A stretch of 64,000 nucleotides of DNA from contig NZ_CP134062.1 of NCBI RefSeq assembly GCF_031583025.1, forward strand, positions 992,001 to 1,056,000, in the 5' to 3' direction. The stretch comes from Mycobacterium sp. Z3061 (GTDB lineage: Bacteria > Actinomycetota > Actinomycetes > Mycobacteriales > Mycobacteriaceae). The position numbers were made by a program, and so were the translations under genes. The notes beneath the pieces are model-generated. The model did not search any database. It was not told the DNA's origin and saw only the letters and a program-made list of their open reading frames with translations. Shown piece by piece: positions 1-7,719 of this stretch; position 1 is the first letter of the stretch; each line of letters opens with the position of its first letter.

Positions 1-479
1 TAGACCCGCAGCGGGGAATGCGGCAGGTAGGCCGCAACGTCGATGTCGCGTTTCCCCGACTCCAGCGCGTCGAGGTATTCCGGGAAGGTTTCCCAGGTCC
101 ACGGCAGGCCGTCGGTCATCACGACGCCGGGGATGTCCTCGACGCCGGCCATGACGTCGACGAGCACGTCGTGGTCCTCCTGGCGGCACGGGGCGAAGCC
201 GACGCCGCAGTTGCCCATCACCACCGTGGTCACCCCGTGCGCCGAGGACGGCGTCAACCGGTCCGACCAGATCGCCTGGCCGTCGTAGTGAGTGTGCAGG
301 TCGACGAAGCCGGGAGTGACCAGCAGCCCGCTCGCGTCGATCTCCCTCGTCGCGCTCGCGCCGTTGACGGCGCCGACCGCCGCGATCAGCCCGTCTTTTA
401 CCGCGACGTCGCCGACGTAGGGTTCACCTCCCAATCCGTCCACGATGGTGCCGTTGCGGATCAGAAGGTCGTAGGTCAT
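1..479 (-). CDS. N-acyl-D-amino-acid deacylase family amidohydrolase (partial, 5' part of gene)
   Basis: The first 159 codons of a metal-dependent amidohydrolase; the rest lies beyond the left edge of the window. The protein opens [15 protein letters not shown], the usual composite-domain start of D-aminoacylases and dihydroorotase-like enzymes. At about residue 60 it has the metal-binding HxH motif in DLHTHYDGQ, followed by [16 protein letters not shown], which is typical of the N-acyl-D-amino-acid deacylase branch. Such enzymes hydrolyse N-acyl bonds in the cytoplasm; the substrate cannot be read from the sequence. It diverges from the VOC gene at 527, and fewer than 50 bases separate the two starts. 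Confidence 0.88.
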   Translation of the reverse strand, partial: MTYDLLIRNGTIVDGLGGEPYVGDVAVKDGLIAAVGAVNGASATREIDASGLLVTPGFVDLHTHYDGQAIWSDRLTPSSAHGVTTVVMGNCGVGFAPCRQEDHDVLVDVMAGVEDIPGVVMTDGLPWTWETFPEYLDALESGKRDIDVAAYLPHSPLRV

Positions 480-526
480 CTAAATAATCTACGACCGTGT
501 CGGTGGCTCGTGCCAGGATCGGAGCC

Positions 527-898
527 GTGATCGATCACTTCGGCATCAATTGCAGCGACTATGCGAGATCGTGGCAGTTCTACGACACGGTGCTCGGTGT
601 CCTGGGTTACTCGCGGCAGATGGACTTCGGCGAGGCCATCGGCTACGGCCGCGAAGGGCATCCGGCGTTCTGGATCGCCGACGGGAAGGGGATGGGGCCG
701 AACCGCGAGGTCCACGTCGCGTTCCAGGCCGCGGGCGAGGACGCGGTGCGCGCCTTCCACGACGCGGCCGTAGGCCTGGGGGCCGAGTCCCTGCATGCGC
801 CTCGGCTGTGGCCCGAATACCACCCGGGCTACTTCGGCGCCTTCGTCCGCGACCCGGACGGCAACAACGTCGAAGCGGTGTTTCACGGCGGCCCGTAG
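527..898 (+). CDS. VOC/glyoxalase-superfamily protein
   Basis: A single-module vicinal-oxygen-chelate protein of about 123 residues, close to the usual 120-130. It starts VIDHFGINCSD, with the family's first metal-ligand His, has the strand IGYGREGHPAFWI, and ends DPDGNNVEAVFHG with the conserved Glu ligand. I chose the GTG at 527 because an AGGA lies 8 bases upstream and family members usually begin at this IDH segment. A GTG at 497 would add ten residues. The reaction is not predictable: the superfamily includes isomerases, dioxygenases and resistance proteins. It is followed after 10 bases by a DinB-like gene and may be cotranscribed with it. Confidence 0.82.
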   Translation: MIDHFGINCSDYARSWQFYDTVLGVLGYSRQMDFGEAIGYGREGHPAFWIADGKGMGPNREVHVAFQAAGEDAVRAFHDAAVGLGAESLHAPRLWPEYHPGYFGAFVRDPDGNNVEAVFHGGP

Positions 899-908
899 GG
901 TCGAAACC

Positions 909-1427
909 ATGGCGACTTCCGAAACCGCTGCCGTTCAAGAACTCCTGCGCGACGCGTTCACCCGCTTGATCGAACACGCCGGCGATGTGTGCGCCGGGTT
1001 GACCGACGAGATCGCCGACTACCGGCCGACCCCGAACGCCAACAGCATCGCGTGGCTGCTCTGGCACAGCGCGCGGGTTCAAGATCTCCAGCTCGCCGAC
1101 GTTGCCGGTGTGGAACAGGTCTGGACCAGCGACGGCTGGGTGGACCGCTTCAACCTGGACCTGCCGCGCAACGACACCGGCTACGGGCACGGCGCCGAGG
1201 AGGTGTCCAAGGTCCGCGCGCCCGTCGACCTGTTGCTGGGCTATTACCACGCGGTGCACCTGCTGACTGTGGAGTACGTCGAAACCGTCACGCCCGACGA
1301 ACTCGCCCGCGTCGTGGACACTCATTGGGATCCGCCGGTAACCGCGAGCGCGCGATTGGTCAGCATCATCGACGACTGTGCCCAACACCTGGGGCAGGCA
1401 GCCTACCTGCGGGGGATCGCGCAGTAG
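909..1427 (+). CDS. DinB-superfamily protein (DUF664 type; Rv0443-like)
   Basis: A 172-residue cytoplasmic protein of the DinB four-helix-bundle superfamily. The conserved pattern is visible: an N-terminal helix (LLRDAFTRLIEHAG), NSIAWLLWHSARVQDLQ with a His in the second helix, and a final SIIDDCAQHLGQAAYLRG with a second His. These His residues bind a divalent metal in family members. Actinobacterial DinB proteins are often mycothiol-dependent transferases or isomerases, which fits an organism carrying mshA in this same window, but the substrate is unknown. The ATG at 909 follows the VOC stop by 10 bases. Its position next to rskA matches my memory of Rv0443. Confidence 0.82.
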   Translation: MATSETAAVQELLRDAFTRLIEHAGDVCAGLTDEIADYRPTPNANSIAWLLWHSARVQDLQLADVAGVEQVWTSDGWVDRFNLDLPRNDTGYGHGAEEVSKVRAPVDLLLGYYHAVHLLTVEYVETVTPDELARVVDTHWDPPVTASARLVSIIDDCAQHLGQAAYLRGIAQ

Positions 1428-1438
1428 GGTTCCAACCC

Positions 1439-2308
1439 GTGCGGTTCCTCCTGACGATGTTGTGCTGGCTGATCGCCACGGCCGGGCTGGCGGTGGCGCT
1501 TCCGGCGGCGTGGGCGCAGGCGAACATCGTCGACGAGAACGGCTACAGCGCACTGGCCGAGCAGGCGGCGCGGGATCCGGCGCTGCAGTCGGCGATGGCG
1601 TCCGAGCTGACCACCCGGGCGATGGCGCTCATCAACGAACGCAGTGGGCGCGGCAACCCGGTCGACAGTTCGACGGTGCACGACGTGGCAGCGGCGTTCA
1701 CCGCCGGCCGGTCGTTCCCCCCGCTGTTCGTGCAGGTGAACCGGGCCGCGCACGGCTGGTTGTTCAGCGCTCCGCAACCGGGCGGCAACGACCAATGGGT
1801 CGTCGACGTGGCGCCGATGCTCAAGGACACCGGCATCCAGCAGCAGCTCGCCACCTATAACGTGCAGGTCCCCGCGACGCTGAAGGTTCCCCTGACGGTT
1901 CCGGTGGATCAGCCGCTGCGACAGGGGCAGTTTCACCGCGCCGAGGTGTGGGGGCCGTGGCTCAGCATCGGTGTTGCCGCCCTCACGGCGCTTTTCGCCT
2001 TCCTGACACTGGTCGCCGCGCGCAGCCGCGGCCGCGCGGTCACCGCTCTGGGCATCTCGGCGCTGCTCGTCGGCGCCGCCGGCTGGGCGGGGATCGAGAT
2101 GGGTGGGCGGCCCCTCAACGAGGCGCTGAACCGGACCACCGGGGACATCCGGCGGATGGCCGATGTGATGGTCGGCCACGCGGAGAGCAGCATGCACCTC
2201 TGGCTCAACCTCACACTGCTCACCGGTGTGGGTCTGGTGGTCCTCGGTATGCTCGCCGCGCTGCTGGGTGGTCTGTTCAAGAGAAAGAGCAAGGGCTCAG
2301 CTACTTGA
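1439..2308 (+). CDS. Membrane protein with a large extracytoplasmic domain, function unknown
   Basis: A protein of 289 residues starting at a GTG 11 bases after the DinB-like gene. It has an N-terminal signal or anchor ([20 protein letters not shown] ending AWA), an exported domain of about 160 residues rich in Gln and Asn, then three hydrophobic segments near residues 175-195, 202-222 and 255-280, and a basic tail ([10 protein letters not shown]). I recognise no catalytic motif. The topology suggests an exported domain held between membrane anchors. It converges on rskA and the two stop regions overlap by 8 bases. I do not recall an equivalent at this position in M. tuberculosis. Confidence 0.75.
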   Translation: MRFLLTMLCWLIATAGLAVALPAAWAQANIVDENGYSALAEQAARDPALQSAMASELTTRAMALINERSGRGNPVDSSTVHDVAAAFTAGRSFPPLFVQVNRAAHGWLFSAPQPGGNDQWVVDVAPMLKDTGIQQQLATYNVQVPATLKVPLTVPVDQPLRQGQFHRAEVWGPWLSIGVAALTALFAFLTLVAARSRGRAVTALGISALLVGAAGWAGIEMGGRPLNEALNRTTGDIRRMADVMVGHAESSMHLWLNLTLLTGVGLVVLGMLAALLGGLFKRKSKGSAT

Positions 2309-3002
2309 GGGGTAGCTCGGCGAGGATCGCGCCGGTGGGTTTGGGCGATCCGGCGCCGGGTTCGACCGTGAAAGCCAGCGCCCGGCAGCTGCCGATCTCG
2401 TTGACCGTGGCCGTCGTCGTCGGCTGCACCGTCGTGGTGCCCATGGTCCCTGCGGACCTGGGGCCGTCGGCTCCGATCAGCCACATCTGATAGACGGTTC
2501 CACTGGACGGCGGCGGCACGTTGTTCATCACGAGCACCGCCGCGTTGCGGTCGCGAGAGAACATGACCGTGGCCTGTCCCGGGCCCAGTGGGCGGGAGAC
2601 CGTCTTCATATCCGGAGCGGTCAGGACCTGCTCCGTGACCGTCGAGGTGGCGGGGTGCGGTCTGACCAGCACACCCAGCCCAAAGCCGGCAAGGCCGATG
2701 ACGACTGCCGCGGCGGCCGCGAAAACCTTGGTGCGCCAGAATGATTGCCGCTGACCATCGTGGTGCTGCACCGCGGTGAGGACTGCGCTGCGCAGCTGGT
2801 CGGGCGGTTCGGCGACACTCGCCGAGGACAGCACTGCCAGCGTCTCGCGAACCGCGCGGACCTCATCGTGGAAGGCGGCGGCTATGGGAGCGGGTGCGGC
2901 GGCGACCTGCCGCTCGATCTCGGCGCGCTCGGCGTCGGACACGGCGTGCAGGGCATAAGGGGTCGCCAGTTCGAGCAGTTCGAATTCGGTCGGATCGGTC
3001 AT
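2301..3002 (-). CDS. rskA: Anti-sigma-K factor RskA
   Basis: A protein of 233 residues with the two-part layout of RskA. The cytoplasmic N-terminal domain ([21 protein letters not shown], residues 8-28) belongs to the zinc-less anti-sigma family. A single membrane helix follows at about 93-113 and an extracytoplasmic C-terminal domain of about 115 residues completes it ([20 protein letters not shown] is the family signature). It would hold SigK at the membrane until the extracytoplasmic part is cleaved. The ATG overlaps the sigK stop as ATGA, so the two are translationally coupled. The ATG at 3002 is the natural start; upstream extensions lie inside sigK. Confidence 0.95.
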   Translation of the reverse strand: MTDPTEFELLELATPYALHAVSDAERAEIERQVAAAPAPIAAAFHDEVRAVRETLAVLSSASVAEPPDQLRSAVLTAVQHHDGQRQSFWRTKVFAAAAAVVIGLAGFGLGVLVRPHPATSTVTEQVLTAPDMKTVSRPLGPGQATVMFSRDRNAAVLVMNNVPPPSSGTVYQMWLIGADGPRSAGTMGTTTVQPTTTATVNEIGSCRALAFTVEPGAGSPKPTGAILAELPLK

Positions 3003-3562
3003 GAGACACCCAGGCAGTTGCGCAAGCCGCGCAGCGCGTCGCGCATACGCGATTTGATGGTCGACAGGTTTGCGGCCAACCGCTGCGACACCTCGGCATA
3101 GGTGAGTCCGCCGTAGTAGGCGAGCTCGATGCACTGACGCTGGGTGTCGGTCAGCCCCTCCAGGCACTGCGCGACCCGACGGCGCTCGTCGCCCGCTATT
3201 GCCGACTCCGCGACGACGTCGCTGGCCGGCTCGAGATTGGCCACGCCATAGCGTGATTCGCGGGTGGTACCCGCTTGCTCGCTGCGCACGCGATCGATCG
3301 CGCGGCGATGGGTCATGGTCAGCAGCCAGGCCAGCGCGGACCCTTTGGCCGAGTCGAACTCAGCGGCGGTCCGCCACACCTCGAGATAAATCTCCTGGGT
3401 GGTCTCCTCGCTGTACCCGGCGTCCCGCAGCACCCGGGTCACCAGTCCGTAGACCCGCGACTTCGTCTGGTCGTAGAACGCGGCGAAGGCAGCGTCGTCC
3501 CCATGCGCGACCCGGCGCAGCAAGGCGTCCAGGTCGCTGCTGGGCTGCAGCGGTCCGGTCAT
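2999..3562 (-). CDS. sigK: ECF RNA polymerase sigma factor SigK
   Basis: A protein of 187 residues, the same length as M. tuberculosis SigK. Region 2 spans about residues 20-95 ([20 protein letters not shown], then [19 protein letters not shown]). Region 4 spans about 132-183 ([27 protein letters not shown] as two segments, ending in a basic recognition helix). Cys133 and Cys183 are both present; in M. tuberculosis SigK these positions form the redox-sensitive disulfide that weakens RskA binding, so that switch is probably conserved. Cys144 is extra. It overlaps rskA and lies upstream of a lipid-modification operon on the other side, where the DUF1295 stop is 44 bases away. It probably directs rskA and secreted antigen genes. 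Confidence 0.96.
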   Translation of the reverse strand: MTGPLQPSSDLDALLRRVAHGDDAAFAAFYDQTKSRVYGLVTRVLRDAGYSEETTQEIYLEVWRTAAEFDSAKGSALAWLLTMTHRRAIDRVRSEQAGTTRESRYGVANLEPASDVVAESAIAGDERRRVAQCLEGLTDTQRQCIELAYYGGLTYAEVSQRLAANLSTIKSRMRDALRGLRNCLGVS

Positions 3563-3606
3563 CGATCGGTAGCCTAAGTCAGCAACCACCGCACCCGGTA
3601 CGCCGG

Positions 3607-4401
3607 TCATGACTGGCGCACCGTTCTTGGTGGCCGCGGAACGAAATACGCGGTCCGTTCCTGGTACTCGGCGAATCCCGGCCGGCCCCTCATGTACTTC
3701 TCGGTCAGCCGCGCCCCGCTGACGTCCACCAGGAAGTAGGTCATCACCATCGGCGAGACCACGGTGGCCAGCGGTACCCAGCCATTGAGCGTGACCAGCC
3801 ACAACCCCCACCACACGCAGGCGTCGCCGAAGTAATTGGGGTGCCGGGTCCACAACCAGAGCCCGCGGTCCATGATCAGGCCACGATGAGCAGGGTCGGA
3901 CTTGAATTCCCGCAGCTGCCGGTCCCCGAGTGCCTCGAAGGTGAACCCGAGGAGCCATACCGTCACACCCAGCGCGGTGACGGCCAGCAACGGGGTGGGC
4001 GTGGGGCCGCTGACCGCCGACAGCTGCAGGGGGAAGGAGATGAACAGCGTCAGGAAGCCCTGCAGCAGAAAGACCTTGCGCACCACCTGACCCACCGACG
4101 CGCCACGCAGCAGATCGGCATAGCGGCGGTCCTCACCCTGGCCCGCGGTCTTGTGGTGGATGTGCCAACTCAGCCGCAGACCCCAGATCGACACCAGCGC
4201 CAACAACAGCCAGCGCCGGGTCGGATCCCCGCGGCCCACCGCAGCCGCCACCGCCGCCACCACCACGAAACCGATGCCCCACGCGACGTCGACGACGTTG
4301 TAGCGGCCCAGCCTGCGACCGATCGCGAAGGTGACCGAATGCACCACGGCCACCGCCAGGGTGCACGCACCCGTCACCGCCAGGATGTCGCGCTCGCTCA
4401 C
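3607..4401 (-). CDS. DUF1295 integral membrane protein (steroid 5-alpha-reductase/ICMT-like), Rv0446c homologue
   Basis: A multi-span membrane protein of about 264 residues. The C-terminal half carries the DUF1295 signature RGLWLWTRHPNYFGD followed by WWGLWLV and the tail LTEKYMRGRPGFAEYQ. This is the fold used by steroid 5-alpha-reductases and isoprenylcysteine methyltransferases, in which the RHPNY segment binds NADPH or SAM. I start it at the GTG at 4401, whose GTGA overlaps the ufaA1 stop; an in-frame ATG at 4428 lies inside ufaA1. It is the last gene of a four-gene overlapping operon. A reductase acting on the product of UfaA1 is a reasonable inference, not proven. Confidence 0.88.
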   Translation of the reverse strand: MSERDILAVTGACTLAVAVVHSVTFAIGRRLGRYNVVDVAWGIGFVVVAAVAAAVGRGDPTRRWLLLALVSIWGLRLSWHIHHKTAGQGEDRRYADLLRGASVGQVVRKVFLLQGFLTLFISFPLQLSAVSGPTPTPLLAVTALGVTVWLLGFTFEALGDRQLREFKSDPAHRGLIMDRGLWLWTRHPNYFGDACVWWGLWLVTLNGWVPLATVVSPMVMTYFLVDVSGARLTEKYMRGRPGFAEYQERTAYFVPRPPRTVRQS

Positions 4402-5672
4402 CGCGGACCCCTGCGCTCGAACGTCCACTGGTGGACATCAAGGTAACCGGACCGGAATCCCGCTTCCGAGTAAGCCAGATACAGCTCCCACATGCGTTCG
4501 AATACCTCGTCGAATCCTAAGCGCGCCAACCGGGTACGACGCTGCAGGAAGCGCTCCCGCCACAGTCGCAGCGTCTCGGCGTAATGCGGCCGCAGCGAGG
4601 CAACGTCGATGGTGCGCAAGTTCGTGTGGCGCTCGGTGATATCGACAATGGCCGCGGCAGACGGCAACAGTCCGCCAGGGAAAATGTACTTCTGAATCCA
4701 CGTGTGCGTATTGCGAGTGGCCAGCATCCGCTCGTGCGGCATGGTGATCGCCTGGATCGCCACCCGACCGCTCGGTCGCACCAGTCTCTCCAGAGCAGTG
4801 AAATACGTCGGCCACGAGTGGTATCCGACGGCTTCGATCATCTCGACCGAAAGGACCGCGTCATACCCGTGTCCGGCTACGTCGCGGTAGTCGCACAGGT
4901 CGATCCGGACCAGCCCGGACAGGCCGGCCGCGGCGACCCGCTGCCTGGCCAGCCGCTGCTGCTCCACGGACAGGGTCACCGAGCGGACGTGAGCTCCGCG
5001 CGCGGCGGCGCGGATGGACAACTCTCCCCATCCGGTACCGATCTCGAGCACGGTCGACCCGGCGCGCACCTGAGCCAGATCGAGCAGTCGGTCGATCTTA
5101 CGGCGTTGCGCCGCAGCCAGATCCGGCCAGCGGCCCGGCAGGCTATCGAACAGCGCCGAAGAGTAGGTCATGGTCTCGTCGAGGAATTCTGCGAACAGAT
5201 CGTTGGACAGGTCGTAATGCTCGGCGACGTTGCGGCGCGCCTGGTCGCGGCCGGGATCGCGCCAGATGGGCTGGAATGCCGGAGCGATGGGACGTAGCCG
5301 CTGCAGCCATCGTGGCACCAGGTCGGCGACCGATTCCGCAAGCACCGTCAGCACGGCCGTCAGATCGTCCGCCGACCATTCTCCGGCCATGTAGGACTCG
5401 CCGAATCCGATGAGGCCGTGCCGTCCGATCCGGCGGGCCAGCGCGTCCGGTCGATGGATAGTCAGCGCCGGGGAGATCGGATCGCCGCCACCGATCACCG
5501 AGCCGTCGGGGTAGATCAGCCGTAGCGGCAGGCGGGCGGATGCCCCGCGCAGTAACCGGTCGGCGACGGTGGCCGACGCGGCGGCCACGGGGCCTGAGGG
5601 CACCTTCGCCACCGCTGGCCAGCGCCCGGAATCGATTGCCGTAATCCGCGTTTCGATGGCAAGAACGCTCAT
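4398..5672 (-). CDS. ufaA1: Cyclopropane-fatty-acid synthase-family methyltransferase UfaA1
   Basis: A protein of 424 residues with an N-terminal domain of about 140 residues (GFGESYMAGEW, typical of Cfa-type phospholipid enzymes and absent from the shorter mycolate enzymes). A SAM-binding methyltransferase domain follows, with motif I TVLEIGTGWGELSI, SVEMIEAVGYHSW, and YIFPGGLLPS. It methylates unsaturated acyl chains in phospholipids. The M. tuberculosis homologue Rv0447c has been linked to tuberculostearic (10-methylstearic) acid formation, which needs a methyltransferase plus a reductase; both are available in this operon. The ATG at 5672 overlaps the preceding stop as ATGA. Confidence 0.94.
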   Translation of the reverse strand: MSVLAIETRITAIDSGRWPAVAKVPSGPVAAASATVADRLLRGASARLPLRLIYPDGSVIGGGDPISPALTIHRPDALARRIGRHGLIGFGESYMAGEWSADDLTAVLTVLAESVADLVPRWLQRLRPIAPAFQPIWRDPGRDQARRNVAEHYDLSNDLFAEFLDETMTYSSALFDSLPGRWPDLAAAQRRKIDRLLDLAQVRAGSTVLEIGTGWGELSIRAAARGAHVRSVTLSVEQQRLARQRVAAAGLSGLVRIDLCDYRDVAGHGYDAVLSVEMIEAVGYHSWPTYFTALERLVRPSGRVAIQAITMPHERMLATRNTHTWIQKYIFPGGLLPSAAAIVDITERHTNLRTIDVASLRPHYAETLRLWRERFLQRRTRLARLGFDEVFERMWELYLAYSEAGFRSGYLDVHQWTFERRGPR

Positions 5673-6376
5673 CGTGCTACCACCGGGACTCGTCGTAGCC
5701 ACAGTTTGATCCCCTGAAGACGGATGCGTGCGGCCACCGCCAGGGGGGCCAGCGGTGACAGGAACTGCAGCCGCGCGACGAACCGAGTCGTCGCGGGCAG
5801 TCGTTCGCCGCGCAGCGTCGCGGTGAAGGTGAGTCGGCGCTCCCGCAGCAGCGAAACCATGACGTCGACCTCGCGCTCGGGAGGCGGGGCCAGCACCAGG
5901 TAGTGCCCGTCAACCGGGTTGAACGGTGAAACATAGAACTGCTTGCTCACCAGCACCGGCGAATCGGCGGGTGGCAGCAGATACGCATGGCGTCCGCCGT
6001 AGGTGTTGTGTACTTCGGCGACGACGTGGCGTAGCAGGCCGTCACGGTCGTGGCACCAGAAGATGCTCAGCGGGTTGAAGACGTACCCGAGAACACGGGC
6101 CTGCAGCAGCGCCGTGATGCGGCCGTCGGGCATGGCGGTGTCGTGCTCGGCGAAAAAGCGCTCCAGCTGCCGGCGCAATGACGTGTCCGTGGCACCGTCC
6201 GCGCCTGCCAGATGATCGGACGCGTCGAACCGCGCGAAGGGCCGTAACCACCAAGGCAACTCGGGCAGCTGATCGATGTCGACATACCAGCTGTAGCTGC
6301 GGTATTGGAACGAGTGCTGCACCGGGACCTGCCGGCAGTGGCTGATCGTGGTGCGGTAAATGGCCGGGGTCAGCAT
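5669..6376 (-). CDS. DUF1365 family protein (Rv0448c homologue)
   Basis: A protein of 235 residues, the standard DUF1365 length. Signatures are the N-terminal MLTPAIYRTTISHCRQVPVQ, HSFQYRSYSWYVDIDQLP, and the central VLGYVFNPLSIFWCHD and VVAEVHNTYGGRHAYLL. No catalytic mechanism is established that I know of. The family almost always sits between a FAD oxidoreductase and a Cfa-like methyltransferase, as here, so a role in modifying unsaturated fatty acyl chains is inferred from context. It starts at the ATG at 6376, inside the last codons of the upstream gene (7-base overlap), and its stop overlaps the ufaA1 ATG. Confidence 0.9.
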   Translation of the reverse strand: MLTPAIYRTTISHCRQVPVQHSFQYRSYSWYVDIDQLPELPWWLRPFARFDASDHLAGADGATDTSLRRQLERFFAEHDTAMPDGRITALLQARVLGYVFNPLSIFWCHDRDGLLRHVVAEVHNTYGGRHAYLLPPADSPVLVSKQFYVSPFNPVDGHYLVLAPPPEREVDVMVSLLRERRLTFTATLRGERLPATTRFVARLQFLSPLAPLAVAARIRLQGIKLWLRRVPVVAR

Positions 6377-7665
6377 GCCAGGACCGCTTCCCTGGTGGGC
6401 GCCGCGGGCCAGTCTGCGCCGAGTCGCTGGGCGGCGCGCACCCCCGAGGCGGCGCCGTCTTCGTGGAATCCCCACCCGTGGTAGGCCCCGGCGAATACCA
6501 CCCGGTCGTCATCGATGGTCGGCAGAAGCCGTTGCGCGGCAACCGATTCCGGTGTGTAGAGCGGGTGGCTGTAAGTCATCTCGGCCAGCACCGACGATGG
6601 GTCCACCCAGTCGCGGCCGCCCAGGGTCACCAGGAATCGGCGCGGTGTGTTGAGTCGCATCAGCCGGCTGACGTCATAGCTGACGACGACGTCCTCATGG
6701 CCTGGCGTCACCAGATAGTTCCAGGATGCGCGGGCGCGCCGGTGCCGCGGCAGCACCGATTCGTCCGTGTGCAGTTGAGCCCGGTTGGTCGAGTACGGGA
6801 TCGCTCCCAGCACGGCTCGCTCCCACGGAGTCGGCTCGTCGAGCAGCAGCAGCGCCTGGTCGGGGTGGACGGCGACGACGGCCGCGTCGAAGCGCCGCGG
6901 CTGGTGGTCATTTGCCTGCACCAGCACACCGTCCGGGACCCGCCGCAGGGCACGCACCGGGGTGCCCGTCCACACTTCGTCCAGGCAGGTCGCGATCGCC
7001 TGCACGTAGGTGGCTGAACCGCCGGTGACGGTGCGCCAGGTGGGCGACCCGAAAACCGACAGCATGCCGTGATGGTCGAGGAAGACGAACAGGTAGCGGG
7101 CCGGATAGCGCAAAGCGTCGTCGCCGGCGCAGGACCATACCGCCGCCACAAGCGGGGTGATGAAGTAGTCGACGAAGTAGGACGAGAACCGGTGCCGGCG
7201 CAGGAATCCGTCCAGCGTTTCCAGATCGTCATCGCCGGCGTGCTCGCGCAGCAGGCGGGCCGCCGCGCGGTGGAAGCGCATTATCTCGGTGAGCATCCAC
7301 AGATGGCGGGGCCGCAACGACTGCCGGCACGCGAACAGGCCTCGGGCGCCGAGCGCTCCGGCGTATTCGAGGTCTCCGGCTCGCACGGACATTGACATAT
7401 CCGAGTCCTGGGTGGCGATGCCGAGTTCGGCGAACAGCCGGCACAACGTGGGATAGGTCCGGTCGTTATGCACCAGGAAACCGGAGTCGACCGCTGTCAC
7501 CCGGCCGTCGCCGCCGTCGACGAGGTGGGTGTGCGCGTGACCGCCGAGTCGCGCGTCAGCCTCGTACAAGGTGACCCGGTCGCGGGCCGAGAGCAGGTAC
7601 GCGGCCGTCAGCCCGGCGACCCCGCTGCCGATGACCGCTACCGATCGTCCGTCTGGTGCCTGCAC
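6370..7665 (-). CDS. FAD-dependent oxidoreductase, amine-oxidase fold (Rv0449c homologue)
   Basis: A protein of 431 residues with the N-terminal dinucleotide-binding motif VAVIGSGVAGLTAAYLL, followed by YEADARLGGHAHT and VDSGFLVHN. This pattern defines the NAD(P)/FAD-binding protein found beside DUF1365 and Cfa genes. A C-terminal FAD contact segment (VVFAGAYHGWGFHEDG) is present. It probably performs the redox step of acyl-chain modification; related genes support 10-methyl fatty acid synthesis in other actinobacteria. First gene of the operon, read from a GTG at 7665, with the downstream mmpL stop only 54 bases upstream, so the operon promoter may lie in that gap or transcription may run on from mmpL. 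Confidence 0.9.
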   Translation of the reverse strand: MQAPDGRSVAVIGSGVAGLTAAYLLSARDRVTLYEADARLGGHAHTHLVDGGDGRVTAVDSGFLVHNDRTYPTLCRLFAELGIATQDSDMSMSVRAGDLEYAGALGARGLFACRQSLRPRHLWMLTEIMRFHRAAARLLREHAGDDDLETLDGFLRRHRFSSYFVDYFITPLVAAVWSCAGDDALRYPARYLFVFLDHHGMLSVFGSPTWRTVTGGSATYVQAIATCLDEVWTGTPVRALRRVPDGVLVQANDHQPRRFDAAVVAVHPDQALLLLDEPTPWERAVLGAIPYSTNRAQLHTDESVLPRHRRARASWNYLVTPGHEDVVVSYDVSRLMRLNTPRRFLVTLGGRDWVDPSSVLAEMTYSHPLYTPESVAAQRLLPTIDDDRVVFAGAYHGWGFHEDGAASGVRAAQRLGADWPAAPTREAVLAC

Positions 7666-7719
7666 ACCTATTATTCGGAGCCCCGCGGGCCCCGGATGGC
7701 GGGCGGGGCCGACCCCGAG

